Assembly: GCA_036245805.1 (NCBI GenBank) | Contig: BTRK01000001.1 | Location: forward strand, 16,375,087-16,439,086 | DNA length: 64,000 nt | Origin: Pristionchus mayeri | Taxonomy: Eukaryota > Nematoda > Chromadorea > Rhabditida > Neodiplogasteridae | Direction of reading: 5' to 3' | Shown here: in pieces, positions 23,801-34,900 of the stretch | How the letters are laid out: every line of letters starts with the position of its first letter | Position numbering within the stretch: the stretch's first letter is position 1 | Made by a program: the position numbers and the translations under genes | The notes under the pieces: model-generated | What the model was told of the DNA's origin: nothing | The model's database searches: none | Seen by the model: only the letters and a program-made list of their open reading frames with translations

Positions 23801-26800
23801 GCTGATCTGCTGTGTTAACCTCGTTGCCGCGTTGGTGTAAGTTCTTCCCTAAGTAGATCAAACATCGATAATTGTAGGTCAATCAATCAATAATTTCAGC
23901 TACGTCTACATGAACTTCTTCCCCACGCCTCCTCCCATTATCATAGCGGGTCAGGTCGCCTGGCAGCTCAGTCACGGTATTTTCGAAAATAAATTTTAAA
24001 AAATAATTTCGAAAATAAATTTAAAATTTCAGGATCGCCCCCTTTCATTTACTTCGCTCTCAACAAATCCATCCGCAATTTCACCCTCAAGGCCATCGGA
24101 CTGGGTGGGAATCCGCTTCTTTTCCACGTTGTTTTTCATTTTTTGCTGCATTCATGTTAGCTTTGACTAAAGTTCGCTGACTTCAGGAGGTCTGCTTCAG
24201 AAGAAGAGGGTGCACAACGTCTCCACTACTCAGGGAACACCCGTACCTCGCAGCGTCGACTTCGCCCTCTAGACTCTAGCCTGTTTCATGACTTTAGCCA
24301 CTCAAATTTAATCGATTTTGTATTCTATTTATTAATAAATAAAGTAATCTACCTCGTAAAAGGATGACAGATGAATGGTGCAAATTTTTCTTCGAAGAAA
24401 CGGCGCGTGGGAGAGATGGCATCAGGGCATTTAGACTGAAATCACTCGATCAAATTCATATTATCGTGTGATTGATAAACCTCGTCATACCTGATCGATG
24501 TCCTTCTGCGGCATTCTCTTCCACACCATCACGCAGTGGTATCCGGCGGCCTCACGACGGCCTCCGAGGGCCATCACGGCAGCGAAGAAGGTCAACTGGA
24601 ACGATGATATTTGATCTTTTTTTGAGAAGAGCATACGTGTTGCGAAGTGCTATCAATGTTAAGAACTTTCAACACACAGTTTTGCCGAACAGACCCATAA
24701 ATATTTTTCAGAACGACAGAGTCAACACTATTGAAATCAGTTTCCACTTCATGTTTTGAAGAAGGTGTGAAACTCAAACCATTTGAGCATTTTTCGAGCA
24801 GCTCCTCAATCATCGGATCCTTCGCGCATTTTATTTTAGAAGCGTTTTGAAGAAACCCGCCTGCTGTCCCTACTTTCAACGCACAGTCTTGACGAACAGC
24901 GCATTAAATATTTTTTTAGAATTGAGAGGCAAGAAAAATTGAAATCAGATTCCATTTCAATTTTTGAATAAGACGTGAAACTTAACCCATTTGAGCATTC
25001 TTAGAGTGAAAGAAGCTTGTGCTTAGGAAAAGGCGTAGTAAAGAGGGAGGGAAAGATCACAGTTCAAACCTGGTAAGTCCAGTCGAACATGACGGCGACT
25101 GCGATGAACTTGCAGAAGATGGCGATGGCCGGAGTAGACGACATCGTGCCTCAAAGCACGAAAAAAGGTTCTCTCTGGCCGGGAATTGAACCCGGGTCTC
25201 GCACGTGACAGGCGCGGATACTAACCACTATACTACTAGAGACATGGCTCCGGTCGCTAGCAACTCACCAATGCCGAAGGAGAGAATGGACGTAATGGAG
25301 GTGACTGAGATGGCACTGAAAAGAATATTTTGAAGCTATGGATGCAAAAAAAAGTTGCGTGTCGAACGAAATCCACATAATTTCAAATGGAAAGTCAAAA
25401 GATCAATGAATACTCAAATGGATTGCTGGAAGAAATAATCGTCGTTTTCCATGCAAAAAATTTGATAATGTAGACTGGATATTAGATTTTTGAACGAAAT
25501 CCAAATGAAAAGTGAAAATATCAAAGGTCACTTACGTTCCGGCCTCCTCCAGTGCGAGAGCCATTCGTCGTTCAGGCGACAGAGTCCTCTTCGTATCCTG
25601 CCATGCGCCCAGCATCACGTACCTTGATGGAGATCAAAGGTCAGAGATCAAACTAATAAAGATCAAAGATCACTCACGTGTCGTCAACTCCAATGGCCAG
25701 CGCAATGAAGGGCATTACGGTGACCTGCAAAGTGCGTAGATTGTTTTCAAAAATATCGAGGGAACATCGGCCGCTCTTCAAAAACAGAAGCAAAGGGATC
25801 AAATATCACGCGTTGAACATGAAGTACATACCCAGCACGACCAGACCAAGCATAAACATCAAGTAACACTCGTTCGAAAGATCAGAGATCCCTCTTACCT
25901 GATGCACGAATGGGATGCCCATTCCGAAGAGCAGCCCTCCGGCTGAGATGATGGCCAGAGTGGAAGTGAAGATGCCCATCATCGCCTCGATCGGCTTCGA
26001 AGTGATCCAGTCGCCAGTCATGCTGATTGAGAACAGATCACAAATCATTTTATGTTGGAAGATAATCTGGCCACGTTTGAACGTCACCAGTTGCTCTGAG
26101 AGAGGGAGAGATCAAAGACTGCCCTACGAAGTCAAATTTGTAACATTTACTTTTCTTTATTTTTTTTAACCACAAAATGCCTCGCTGTTCGCTATTGTTT
26201 ATGAAAGCGTTTTTTTTCGTAGAATATTCATTCATTTCTTTCTCTCTTTTGAAGAAAAAACCTTGATTGATGCAATTCATAGTGATGAATAACTAGACAA
26301 CAACATACAAATGATTAAAAGACACTAAAGATCAATAATTAAAGATCAAAGATCACGCTCACCACGACCCGACGGTGAAGCTCATCAGTAGCAGGATAGT
26401 GAGCGAGATGAATGGAATCGTGTACGTCGCGTTCTTCTGCATCTCGTCCTTGAGGATGGAGAGACTAAAGATGAAAGATCAAACTACAATCTAAGATGGC
26501 CAGATTACGAAGATCACACTATGAAAGCCTTTCGCCTGTCATACAGGTGAAAGAAAATGCATAATGAGAAGACCAGAAGAAGCCCTCGATCAAACTACAA
26601 AGATCAAAGACCACATCCAACCTGAACATGGTCGTCTGCAGCTCGGTCTTCTCCGCAAGGACCTCCTTGAGACGCGTCTCGAACGCTTTGCACACCTCCT
26701 CGGAGGTGAACTGAGAAAGGGCATGAGCTTAGATTTTATGAACTTCTTGGTTTTAAATTCCCTTCTGATTTCAAAGAAGCTACCGTCTTTAAAAATGGGA

Positions 26801-29800
26801 TAGAATGGAATATTTGATTTTTTCCCTCGGCTTCTTCAGTCAATGATTTCGCTGCTTTATTCTCAATTTATGAGAAATGTGAAACGTAATCAATGCAGCA
26901 CATGAGGGAGATCATTATGATATGAAACTGGATGGAATTCACTTCTATCCCGAGCTATCCTCTTCCTCTTTGCGTAATGAAAGAAGCATTCACTATACTA
27001 ACAGGTAAGCGTCACATGTTCTAATATGGAAAAATCCCGAAGGCCTACGCAGCAAAACAGCAAAGTCATAAGTTCTGACTGTTATTCGTCCTCTCACCTC
27101 CTTGTACGAGGGAATCATGTAAATCATGTGGACCATGTCAACGTGCTGGAGTCCGAGAGGTCCTCCCGGAGTTACCTGAGAAGATCAACCATCAAATATT
27201 AATCACAGTTGTTCGATTAAAGAATTAACTCATCTACGATAATATGTTGGGAAAATCGGAGGTCTATCAGATAACTAAAAGCTATTTCTGAGAGATAAGT
27301 CCCAGGAAAGACCCAAGTTCAAAGATCAAAGATCGACCCCGTAGAGGTGAGTGATGAGAAAGAAGTTGTTGTCGAAGAATTTCATCGTCGGATACTCGAT
27401 TTTGATGCGCGGATCCTCGCGGAGCTGCAACATTTCTTATACTTATTAAATATTAACTAATATTACTACTTTTGTTCTGCGAAATCTTTTGACAACTATC
27501 AAGCTTGTATCATCGGATGATGAAGTTTTTCTCGAAGTTTACCCATCGAATTCGATTGTGTTTCACAGCTCCTTCTAACGTTTCAAGATTCTCACTTTGA
27601 TAATATTGCGAGCGCTGGCGGTACAAATAAATATGAAAATCTAAAATTGGAACCTTCTTGCTCCAGAAAGTGTCGAAGAATATCTCAACAATCGTGTTGC
27701 TCAACGGGCAATTGGGAAGAGAAGGACACACTTTGTCCCCGAAGTTCACCTGAATCCTTATATTTCTGGAGAGTTCGATTGTTCCTCTGCCTAACAAGGG
27801 AGACCCAAAAGTCACCGGAGACAAATCCGAAGTTTGTCTATCCAGGGTGATACATACGGCCCTAGAGTATGTCCTCCCACTTTCGGAAGTTTTCCGATAG
27901 ACCTACTAAGGGGAGAAATTTTATGTAGAAATCGAGCGATTTTGTGTAGGCGCGATCACTTTGTGTAGCGATTTTGTGTAGGCGCGATCATTTTGTGTAG
28001 GCGCGGTGTCCAGGTTTCGCTCTCTGCCCATCACAAGCAAGGTAACCGAACAAGTAAGGCGCTAGGCATGAGAACCATCTACTCTGGGTTTGATTCCCCA
28101 TGTGTGGACATTTTTTCTCGATGAGACCACGATCACACGAAAACAACGTCAAACAAGTGAAAATCGCTCGATTTCTACGACATCAAATTTCACCTCTTAG
28201 TAGGTCTATCGGAAAACTTCCGAAAGTGGGAGGACATACTCTAGGGCCGTATGTATCACCCTGGATAGACAAACTTCGGATTCGTCTCCGGTGGCTTTTG
28301 GGTCTCCCTTGTAAGTGTAGATTAGCCTATTGGTCTTCCCAAAACGATCAATAACGAACTCCCTTTACCGTAACCTTACCGTCTCTCCTCCGATATCGAT
28401 CGTCATGTTCCTTAGGACGTATCGATTGAGGGCTGTTATCATCTTTGCTCGTTCGGGAACGAGAAGATTCGGAGATGATCGATCAGCCCATTCGACGGTC
28501 ACGGAGAGGTAGGAACTGCAGGAGAGATCACATATCAAATATCAATTTGTGCTCGAGCCAATTACCACCATCTACTTACACACTTGTTAGGAGAGGATGT
28601 GCTACTGCTCGCGAAAGAACCAAAAAGTAGGTTTTAAGGATCAAAGATCAAATTTCAGAAATTCATGAAATCCCACGCATTCGTTGAGTCGCCCGAGAAT
28701 TCCTTGTGGATCTGGTATTCGAAACGACTTAGTGAGTTATGAGGAGAGTAGAGGAAGCGAAGATCGTCCTGCAAATATCAAAGAACAAAGATAAACATAT
28801 TTGAAATTGAATATCTGCTAGTCGTTTACAATTCTATGTGAACGTGAGGGTGCAAGTGAACAATGCATTGCGCTTCCACGCATGCAAGAATTGTGTTTCA
28901 CCGTTACTACAACTCTTTAGGTGGTAGTTTGGTCCAATGCCGTTGAGGTTCTATTGGCAAAAATAATGAAAAATCAAAAATCTCGATGTCAATGCAGCGA
29001 CTATTGTTGATTTGTATGGCTATCACTGACGGCTACAAAAATTGAAGTTTCGAAGGGAAAATTTTGTATGGCAACCTGCTGAAGAGACGAAAGATCCCGC
29101 GAAGTGAAGAAAAGCGCACTTTTGTAATTTCAAAATTTGATAAACTCTATCTAGGAAGATAAGAAACACAAATTATGCTCTTCTGCTTACTATCTTCTTT
29201 CAATGAGATGATCAATCCCACAATTTACTGCCTTAATAATTACACCTAGTGAATGTTACTGATTTTTCGACGAAACGCGCTAACATTTTTTTCTGATTTA
29301 GCCATCAATGTGAAGGTACCCAGGAGGTACGTTTCACGAAAAATATTATTACTTTAATGCTCATCGAGTTCGATATCTGTGCTTTTTTCTATATTTCGAT
29401 ACCTTCAGACGTAATAACTATCCTACAACTAGAACTGGTAATAAAATCCTGTGCTCTAAGGGGATAACTGTAGAATCTTCTTTTCATTCACTCTCACCTC
29501 CATTCGGATATTTAACACTCCCAAGCCGAGAAAGCACGTGAGAATGAGTGGAGCGATCGAGAAAATCTCAAAATTTATTATTTAATTAAATATTTTTAAA
29601 AAATGTTTTAAATATAAATACCTTAGGATGCCTGCTGAGAAAGAGACCATACTTGTAGAAGAAAATTGCGAGAATATCCTGCAATTATTGATTAACACTG
29701 TTCTAAATATAACTTTGTGACTACGCTCTTCAACAATGAGCCAATCCTATGACACTTCGAGCTAAGGAGGTCAAGATTTTGCTCGAATAAAAGAACGAAA

Positions 29801-29847
29801 TTCGCGCAAACCTGCACAATCGCGAAGGGATTCCGCAATTTGATCAT
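14844..29847 (-). CDS. ptr: Patched-related (PTR) membrane protein with sterol-sensing domain
   Basis: Thirty-one exons in consistent phase give about 844 residues, from ATG at 29847 (MIKLRNPFAIVQ) to TGA at 14844. Key exons are 29498-29566 (first membrane helix), 28380-28515, 27654-27749, 25899-26022 and 25678-25724 (sterol-sensing region ending ALAIGVDDT), 24491-24595, 24353-24435, 19323-19389 (second-half helix IVMIFVYAAYIF), 17794-17894 (DLESTPYSMGPNSTSFWLTEY), 16054-16149, 15711-15766 (MSIGQCIDFATHVGYR), 15479-15570, 15183-15260 and 14844-14941 (LFHGLCILPIVIRTF). GVDDT and GQCIDF are the acidic positions of transmembrane segments 4 and 10 in this RND-like family. PTR proteins act in nematode epidermis, cuticle and secretion. 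The intron 19390-24352 contains an entire receptor gene on the other strand; tRNA-Ala and tRNA-Asp lie in other introns. Small donors such as GTTCCA (27653) are unusual. Confidence 0.92.
15343..15402. repeat. GA-hairpin repeat (compact example)
   Basis: GACTCTCTTCATTCCGCGTG and its mirror CACGTAGAATGAAGAGAGTC flank TCTCTCGCTGGCGAGAGA. The 60-bp unit is nearly a perfect hairpin, in a PTR intron. Confidence 0.85.
16578..16873. repeat. About 300-bp TIR repeat, copy 1
   Basis: The left end AAGGGGTAACATGAA and right end TTCGTGTTACTCCTTCTT are inverted copies. The interior shares GCTAGGGAGTCCCAC, GAGTGAAACATAAA and AAACTTCGGATAAAGTGATT with the copy at 47815-48112. This is consistent with a MITE. 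It lies in a PTR intron. Confidence 0.7.
17919..17990 (-). tRNA. tRNA-Ala (AGC)
   Basis: The reverse complement folds as a standard cloverleaf: acceptor GGGGGCA with TGCCTCC, D-arm AGCTCAGTGGTAGAGCG, anticodon loop TTAGCAT with AGC, and T-arm GGGTTCAATTCCC, with A as discriminator. It sits in a PTR intron, on the same strand as the host gene. Confidence 0.96.
18734..18800. repeat. GA-hairpin repeat
   Basis: GACTCTCTTTATTTTGCGTG...CTCTCTCGC pairs with GAGAGAGCACGC...GAATGAAGAGAGTC. It lies in a PTR intron. Confidence 0.85.
20949..24272 (+). CDS. srt: SRT-family serpentine (G-protein-coupled) chemoreceptor
   Basis: Fifteen exons join in phase to about 351 residues: 20949-20986, 21167-21229, 21572-21668, 21713-21772, 21832-21909, 22029-22086, 22129-22214, 22284-22355, 22450-22518, 23518-23613, 23692-23742, 23784-23836, 23898-23976, 24033-24104 and 24187-24272. 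The product shows seven hydrophobic segments and motifs that fit the SRT family: ILYIPCMI, IMFFLSLLDMVAI, a segment starting GAVFC, LALNRLFEM, MFFSPFIPGH and YPHTVHNI. Members are nematode chemosensory receptors. The gene lies wholly within a PTR intron on the opposite strand, and its fifth intron contains a tRNA-Gly. AATAAA signals follow the stop near 24333. The intron 22519-23517 is unusually long and contains a degenerate 300-bp repeat. Confidence 0.88.
21940..22011 (+). tRNA. tRNA-Gly (GCC)
   Basis: The sequence gives a complete cloverleaf: acceptor GCATCGG paired with CCGATGC, D-arm TGGTTCAGTGGTAGAAT, anticodon loop CTGCCAC with GCC, and T-arm GGGTTTGATTCCC, followed by A. It lies in an intron of the SRT gene on the same strand. 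Confidence 0.96.
23182..23326. repeat. Degenerate copy of the 300-bp TIR repeat
   Basis: GAAGAAGGCGTATTACGAATG at the left, GGTGTCCCACCAAG and GCGCTTGCAATGGGTACTGTAG inside, and TTTTATGTTACTTCTTT at the right correspond to the other copies, with most of the middle deleted. It is in the long SRT intron. Confidence 0.5.
25171..25242 (-). tRNA. tRNA-Asp (GTC)
   Basis: The reverse complement carries AGTATAGTGGTTAGTAT in the D-arm, anticodon loop CTGTCAC with GTC, and a T-arm with GGGTTCAATTCCC, with G as discriminator. One acceptor-stem pair near the base of the stem is A opposite C, so it could be slightly impaired. It sits in a PTR intron between exons 25070-25149 and 25269-25315, on the host strand. 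Confidence 0.93.
27797..28320. repeat. Foldback palindrome in a PTR intron
   Basis: The arm 27797-27960 is the reverse complement of 28150-28320 with few differences (for example GGGAGACCCAAAAG against CTTTTGGGTCTCCC). The centre contains a short repeated unit, TTTTGTGTAGGCGCGATCA, and a tRNA-like sequence. No ORF of interest is present. Confidence 0.75.
28018..28110 (+). other. tRNA-Leu/Ser-like sequence at the centre of a foldback repeat
   Basis: AACCGAACAAGTAAGGCGCTAGG resembles the D-arm and anticodon stem of a long-variable-arm tRNA, and GGGTTTGATTCCCC is a good T-arm with box B. TGTCCA at the 5' side can pair with TGGACA at the 3' side. The fold is imperfect, so I regard it as tRNA-derived rather than a working tRNA. 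Confidence 0.45.
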
Positions 29848-31130
29848 GGTTTCGGTTTGCCCTGAAAATAACAGAGTGGAAAGTCAAGGAGAAGCGGTAA
29901 TCTGTGAATATCAAGTATCTATTTTGCTTGAGAGCAGAGACACGGAATTGCGGGAATTCACGTATTTCCTTTTCCTACGGCATTAATAGGTTTAAAATCA
30001 GGGAAGTTAAATTCGCGACAATCGCACGAAACCGGTGAATTCGTCACATGCTCAAGCAAGTTTCGACAATTTCCCCTACGAACTCGATTTAGAGGAGAAC
30101 CGCCCCGGCCATTCACCTATACTAAACCCCTGACTTTCGACCCCAGCAAACAGCCAAATCCGTCGATAAAGTGCCTTTGCATTCCCCCGACTGGTCAGAA
30201 AGCGCGAGAGAGAATGGAAAACGTAGAGAGTCAGGGCGATTACGAAAAAGCCGTCGATAAAATTGATGCGCCGAGCGCGATCTGTGGATTTGGGAGGAAG
30301 AATAAGAGAGAGGGGGATAGGTCACTCTCCCTTTTCTTTGCGGTTGACTCTCCACCTTTCGCGTGCTCTCTCGCTTTCTCTTCCTGGCGAGAAACTGGGC
30401 AAGGAGAAGAGGGCGGGAGTTATACCTCCTCCCTGCGCAATCATGCTACTTTCCCCCTATCTTTCACGTCTGCGCCCTCTCATCGTGACCTACTCTCTCG
30501 CTCGCTGACCTCTTTATTCACCCTTACTACCCCAACATTCGCACAGTCTCGATGTGTTTTAGGCACCTCAGGAAACCACCCCTATTGTATTTCATTCCCG
30601 CTGGATAATTGGCCCGCGCCTCTCCTTACTTCGCTCGTTCTCCCTTCAGTCCTAGAGAGCGAGAGAGTACTTAGGATGAGGAAAGCAGAGCTCGAGAAAC
30701 GAAACCATGGTCTCTTTATTCTATGCATTCCCTCGTTGGTCAACTGGTCTAGAGAGTGTGTGTGGAATGAAGAGACCGTGGTATTGTTTCTCGAACTCGA
30801 GAGTAGAGTCCCCCCTTGAATGGCTCACAAACATTAGTTCGCCCTAGTTCCAGGTGCAGAGTGTATCCCATTCTGCGCTGTCTCATCAGGTCAGTCAGAA
30901 AGGCGAGTGAGCAGGCGAAATGAAGAGGGCGCTCATTTCCAGTAGTTGCTGATTTGAGTGAGTTGTAATCGAATCATGGGTGGTGAAACGGTGATCGTTT
31001 GCTTATCTGGTTTGGATTCGATCACTGAAAGCCATCTAGCATTTATGTTTCAGAGATATTTTATATTATTGACTTCAAAGGTTGCGTATTGGTATCTGCC
31101 TTGGCGATCAAATTAACAAAAGATACTTTG
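29848..31130. other. Intergenic region between ptr and the SAND-domain gene
   Basis: This region lies upstream of the ptr start and downstream of the next gene's 3' end; both genes are on the minus strand. It holds GA-rich hairpins, including a long one at 30688-30802. No gene was recognised, and the long + strand frames (30214-30819) are low-complexity. A minus-strand AATAAA at about 31141-31146 probably ends the SAND-domain gene transcript. Confidence 0.45.
30688..30802. repeat. GA-hairpin repeat
   Basis: The sequence from CTCGAGAAAC...GGTCTCTTTATTC is mirrored by GAATGAAGAGACCGTGG...GTTTCTCGAACTCGAG, forming a long imperfect hairpin of the dispersed family seen throughout the window. Confidence 0.7.
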
Positions 31131-31943
31131 CGCTAAATCCTTTATTCGTATCTTAATTATTATTATACAAATATCTTGCAATTATTATTACATGCGAGCA
31201 TATCATCGGGTCGCGGGGGTGCGTGTGCTTAGGTAGATCGTGTATGTGGTGTGGGTACGGTGTTGCACCGAGTGCAGTCTACGCGGGAGCCAGGTCCCAA
31301 AAGGCGGATATGACTTGTCGTGCGGCCGAGGCTGCGCGGGTTGAAAGACGGACGGGAGCATGAAAGACTGGGGCGAGGGAGAAAGACTGCGATGGGTACT
31401 GTAGTGAGTGTGATGGGACATAACCATGACTGCTTAATGGGAGGGTTTGATCTACTACGTTCGGTAATACTGATTCGGAGTAGCATGCGGGTATACAAGT
31501 ACGATGGAGGGACTAATTGGGAGTAATCGAGTAAGGTACACCAACAACACCGGAATATTGAGTGGAAGACTACCTAAGGCAGGCTAAAATGCATTATTAA
31601 ATTTGTAATTCAAGCAAATCGATAATAGTGAAAGACGACAAAAAGCAGGGAAAGACCCCAGTACTGAGTTGCAACTTCCGGGCTCCTACTCGACATTAGT
31701 CGCAAAGGATATTCGCAAATGTCCGAAGGAGCCCGGAACATTATTGGACGAAAACAATGACGAAAGCAAAAATCAATAAAGCTTTGTGTGAATCGCTACT
31801 CCTGACACGACTATTGGGCGGGTGATTACGGTAACTATGCATGCTGTGCGGAACCGGAAGTCTATCGAGAACTGAAGATCATCGGGTGAGGGTGGAGGGA
31901 GGTTTGTGTGGGAACGGGGTGCGGTAGGGTATACGGTAGTGGG

Positions 31944-34900
31944 TTACTGTACAGGGGTCGCGGCCTGGTTGGCCTGGATCTTTAGCAGAGCTTCAGTGAG
32001 TTGCACGTTGAAGGACATTTCGGGCACTGCTGGAGGAGGCATCGGAGGGGGCGGGGCCATAACCGATTGCTGCTGCTGCTGCATCTGCTGCAGGACGGCC
32101 AGCTGCAAATAAAATCAGTTAGTGATAGATAATTTCGGTGCGGCGGGGATACGGTAGCCGATAGGTACCTTGAGCAGCAGTTCGACGTGGTGCGAGGGCG
32201 TCGGCATGGAGAAGGCCGAGTTGGAGGAGGGCACGAATTCGTTCTGCTTCGGCTGAATGAGAGATTACAGTAGGTTACGGTAGTCAGTTTGTGATCAAAG
32301 GAGCTACCGTACCTCTTGCTTGATTAGTTTGAGGAGAGGGGCGGGTTCTGGCTGGTACTGTAGGCAGGGTCTCTTGATGGCATCGCCGAGAGTCGAGGGA
32401 TAGGCCTCTAGACGACGTTTACGTTCCATTTCTGCTGAACATTTGGATAAGACTTTGTCAGAATATTTATTTAGAGTGAATTCTTCCAAACCACCTCGGT
32501 TTGCCAGCGATAATCATCTCAGTAGGATCTAATTCTACACAAGACAAAAATGGACATGCGAAAACACTGTCTTGAGCAACCCAATTCAGTCTAACAAGTT
32601 AGAGATCAAAGATCGACTATGTTGAGTTGTAATGCAATAGTTTCAGAACACAATGGGCAAACCATTATCGTCCGACTCTCTTCGGACCTCCATGTAATGT
32701 TTGAAACATACAACAAATTCATTTCTCAACTTATTATTTGTCACTCTCATGCTTCCAAATTTTTGATTTATGATTTCTTTTCTGTATGTTAATCGCTTCC
32801 TTTTCAGGAACACCAATAAACTCTCTTCATCAAAAATTATTCAATGCTCACCGTGCATGGCAGTCTGCTGGAAGTGTCTGGTTCGCACTCTCGCCGCGAT
32901 CTGCTCGCCCAATTGGAGAGAGAGCGCCACCCGGCACAGACTGTCCGCCGCTTAATTAGTTAATTGATTCATTAATTAGTTAATTAGTTAATTTAATTAA
33001 TTTTTTATAAAGTTCACATTCTTTGCTATGCCACTTCTTGGGCAGAAAATTAGATGATAAATCAAGGATCAGCTGTACCTTTGCCGGGAGGGCTGGCGGG
33101 TCCGGCGTGCTTCGCGGTAGCGCGCATCATATCGACCTGGAAGAATTTTCTTGTAGTGCAAAAATGCTCGAATTTCACGAAATCTCAGAATTATTTTCTC
33201 CAACTCGAGAAATTCAAATTCCACCGTATACCTCCTGCTGAACCAGGTCGATGACGTCCTCGAGAAGGTTGGTGTGCGCGAGCTGCGACCAGAACAGCGA
33301 CGGCTCTGCAAGACCGGGAACTAATTGCCGGCACTCACTTCTCTAATGCAAAATGGACTAAATTTCTCAAATTTGCTGAAAATCGGCGAGAATTCAAAAA
33401 TTCAAAATTTCGCTCACGAGCACGCATCATTCCGGTGATCTGATCGGCTGTGGGCAGCACGACTTCCGGTGGTGACGTCACGTCGATGATCTGACAATGG
33501 TTAGAGATTAGGAATCAAAGATCAAAGTTCACTCACCTCCTCCTTCACAGTGTTGTTGTCGTTATTGTTGTTGTTGTTGTTCAGAGCCTGCTGTAGGTGT
33601 ACAAACTGCGAGATCGAATCGCAGTGATCCGGTTGATAGCCTGGATAACGTAGTATTTGAACTCTGAAGCTCCTTTGCTCACTTCTCGAAATAATATGCA
33701 AATCTCATGAATGGCTGTACATTCTGCATGCTCTCATGCACTTTTGATGCTCTTCGAAATTAGGGAGCGTACCGTATCCGAACTGGGTCTTCGCAGCAGC
33801 TGCAGCTGCTGCAGCCGAGGGAGGGGGCGGGGCTGCAGCCAGCTGCATCGCCAGCAGCTGCTCGATCGAAGACTTGCTGCTGCGGCGACTGCTGCAAATT
33901 CCAGTGTTCTCATCCAGAAAGGTCGCAAGGATTTAGTGTTGTTGTTATTTTTGTTGTTGTTGTTGTTTGTTGTTGTTTTCGTTACCTGTCCTTGTCGCTC
34001 TCCGAGCTGATCGAGCTGGAGGACGAGGCGGAATTCTTCTCGCTGCTGTGCAGCAGGGCACTGAAATGGTCGGACTTTGATCTCTCTGCTATTGTAATCA
34101 TTTTTAAAGCCTCGGGGTCCGCAACGTCACTACCTTCCACTATTCCTACCACTTTTGGAACAGCTCTGAAGCATATTCAGAGTGGAGAATGAAACTCAAC
34201 TGATTCTCCCCAAAACTTGAGCGGAATCTACCGTAGTTTCCACAATATTTTTGGGTACCATAACCTTAAGAACAGATGAGCTGCCGTACCTCTTGGGCGT
34301 GATGTAGTTCCTGCTCTGGCACTTAGCGGAGCAGAACAGACCGTGATTGTAGAAGTCGAAGGAGCGCATCTCCATCAGCGATCTGGAACGAGTGATCTTT
34401 GATCTATCTCTTCATTTCTTATTTGCTATTCAGAATAGCAGCACATCACAGCAAAGTAGAATCATTCCTTCATTTCGCCTTAGCTAGGTATGCTCTCAGC
34501 AACATGAAGTTTAACGACAAGAATAAGTCGAATAATTGTTCTTTGATCTCCCACCTCAGATTGCTCTTTCCAATCCTGATGCTGCCCTTCCAGTCCTTCT
34601 GCTTGTCCTTGTTGGCGCGGACCGTGAACTCTTTGGGAGAGATCATCTCGCCTGCAGAGAAGATCTTTGATCTTTCGGTATTTCACATTTGGTCTTTGAG
34701 CCCCTAGTATTCGTAGATTGCAGGTTTCCACGTAAAGTGTCATAATCTTCATGTTCTTTCGAATTTGGAGCAGGACTTCGAAAAGGATAATGATCTCACC
34801 ATCCAACTCGATGCAGGGTTGATGGATGCCGGGGCAGAGGAAGTGCTCCACGTGCATTTTAGCGTGAAGAGGCCCGCATTTGACCTGGAATCCTCCATCA

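Noticed and set aside
30214..30819. 201-aa plus-strand frame
   Set aside because: Low-complexity L/S/R-rich translation of the CTCTCTCG repeats, with no domain and no exon partners.
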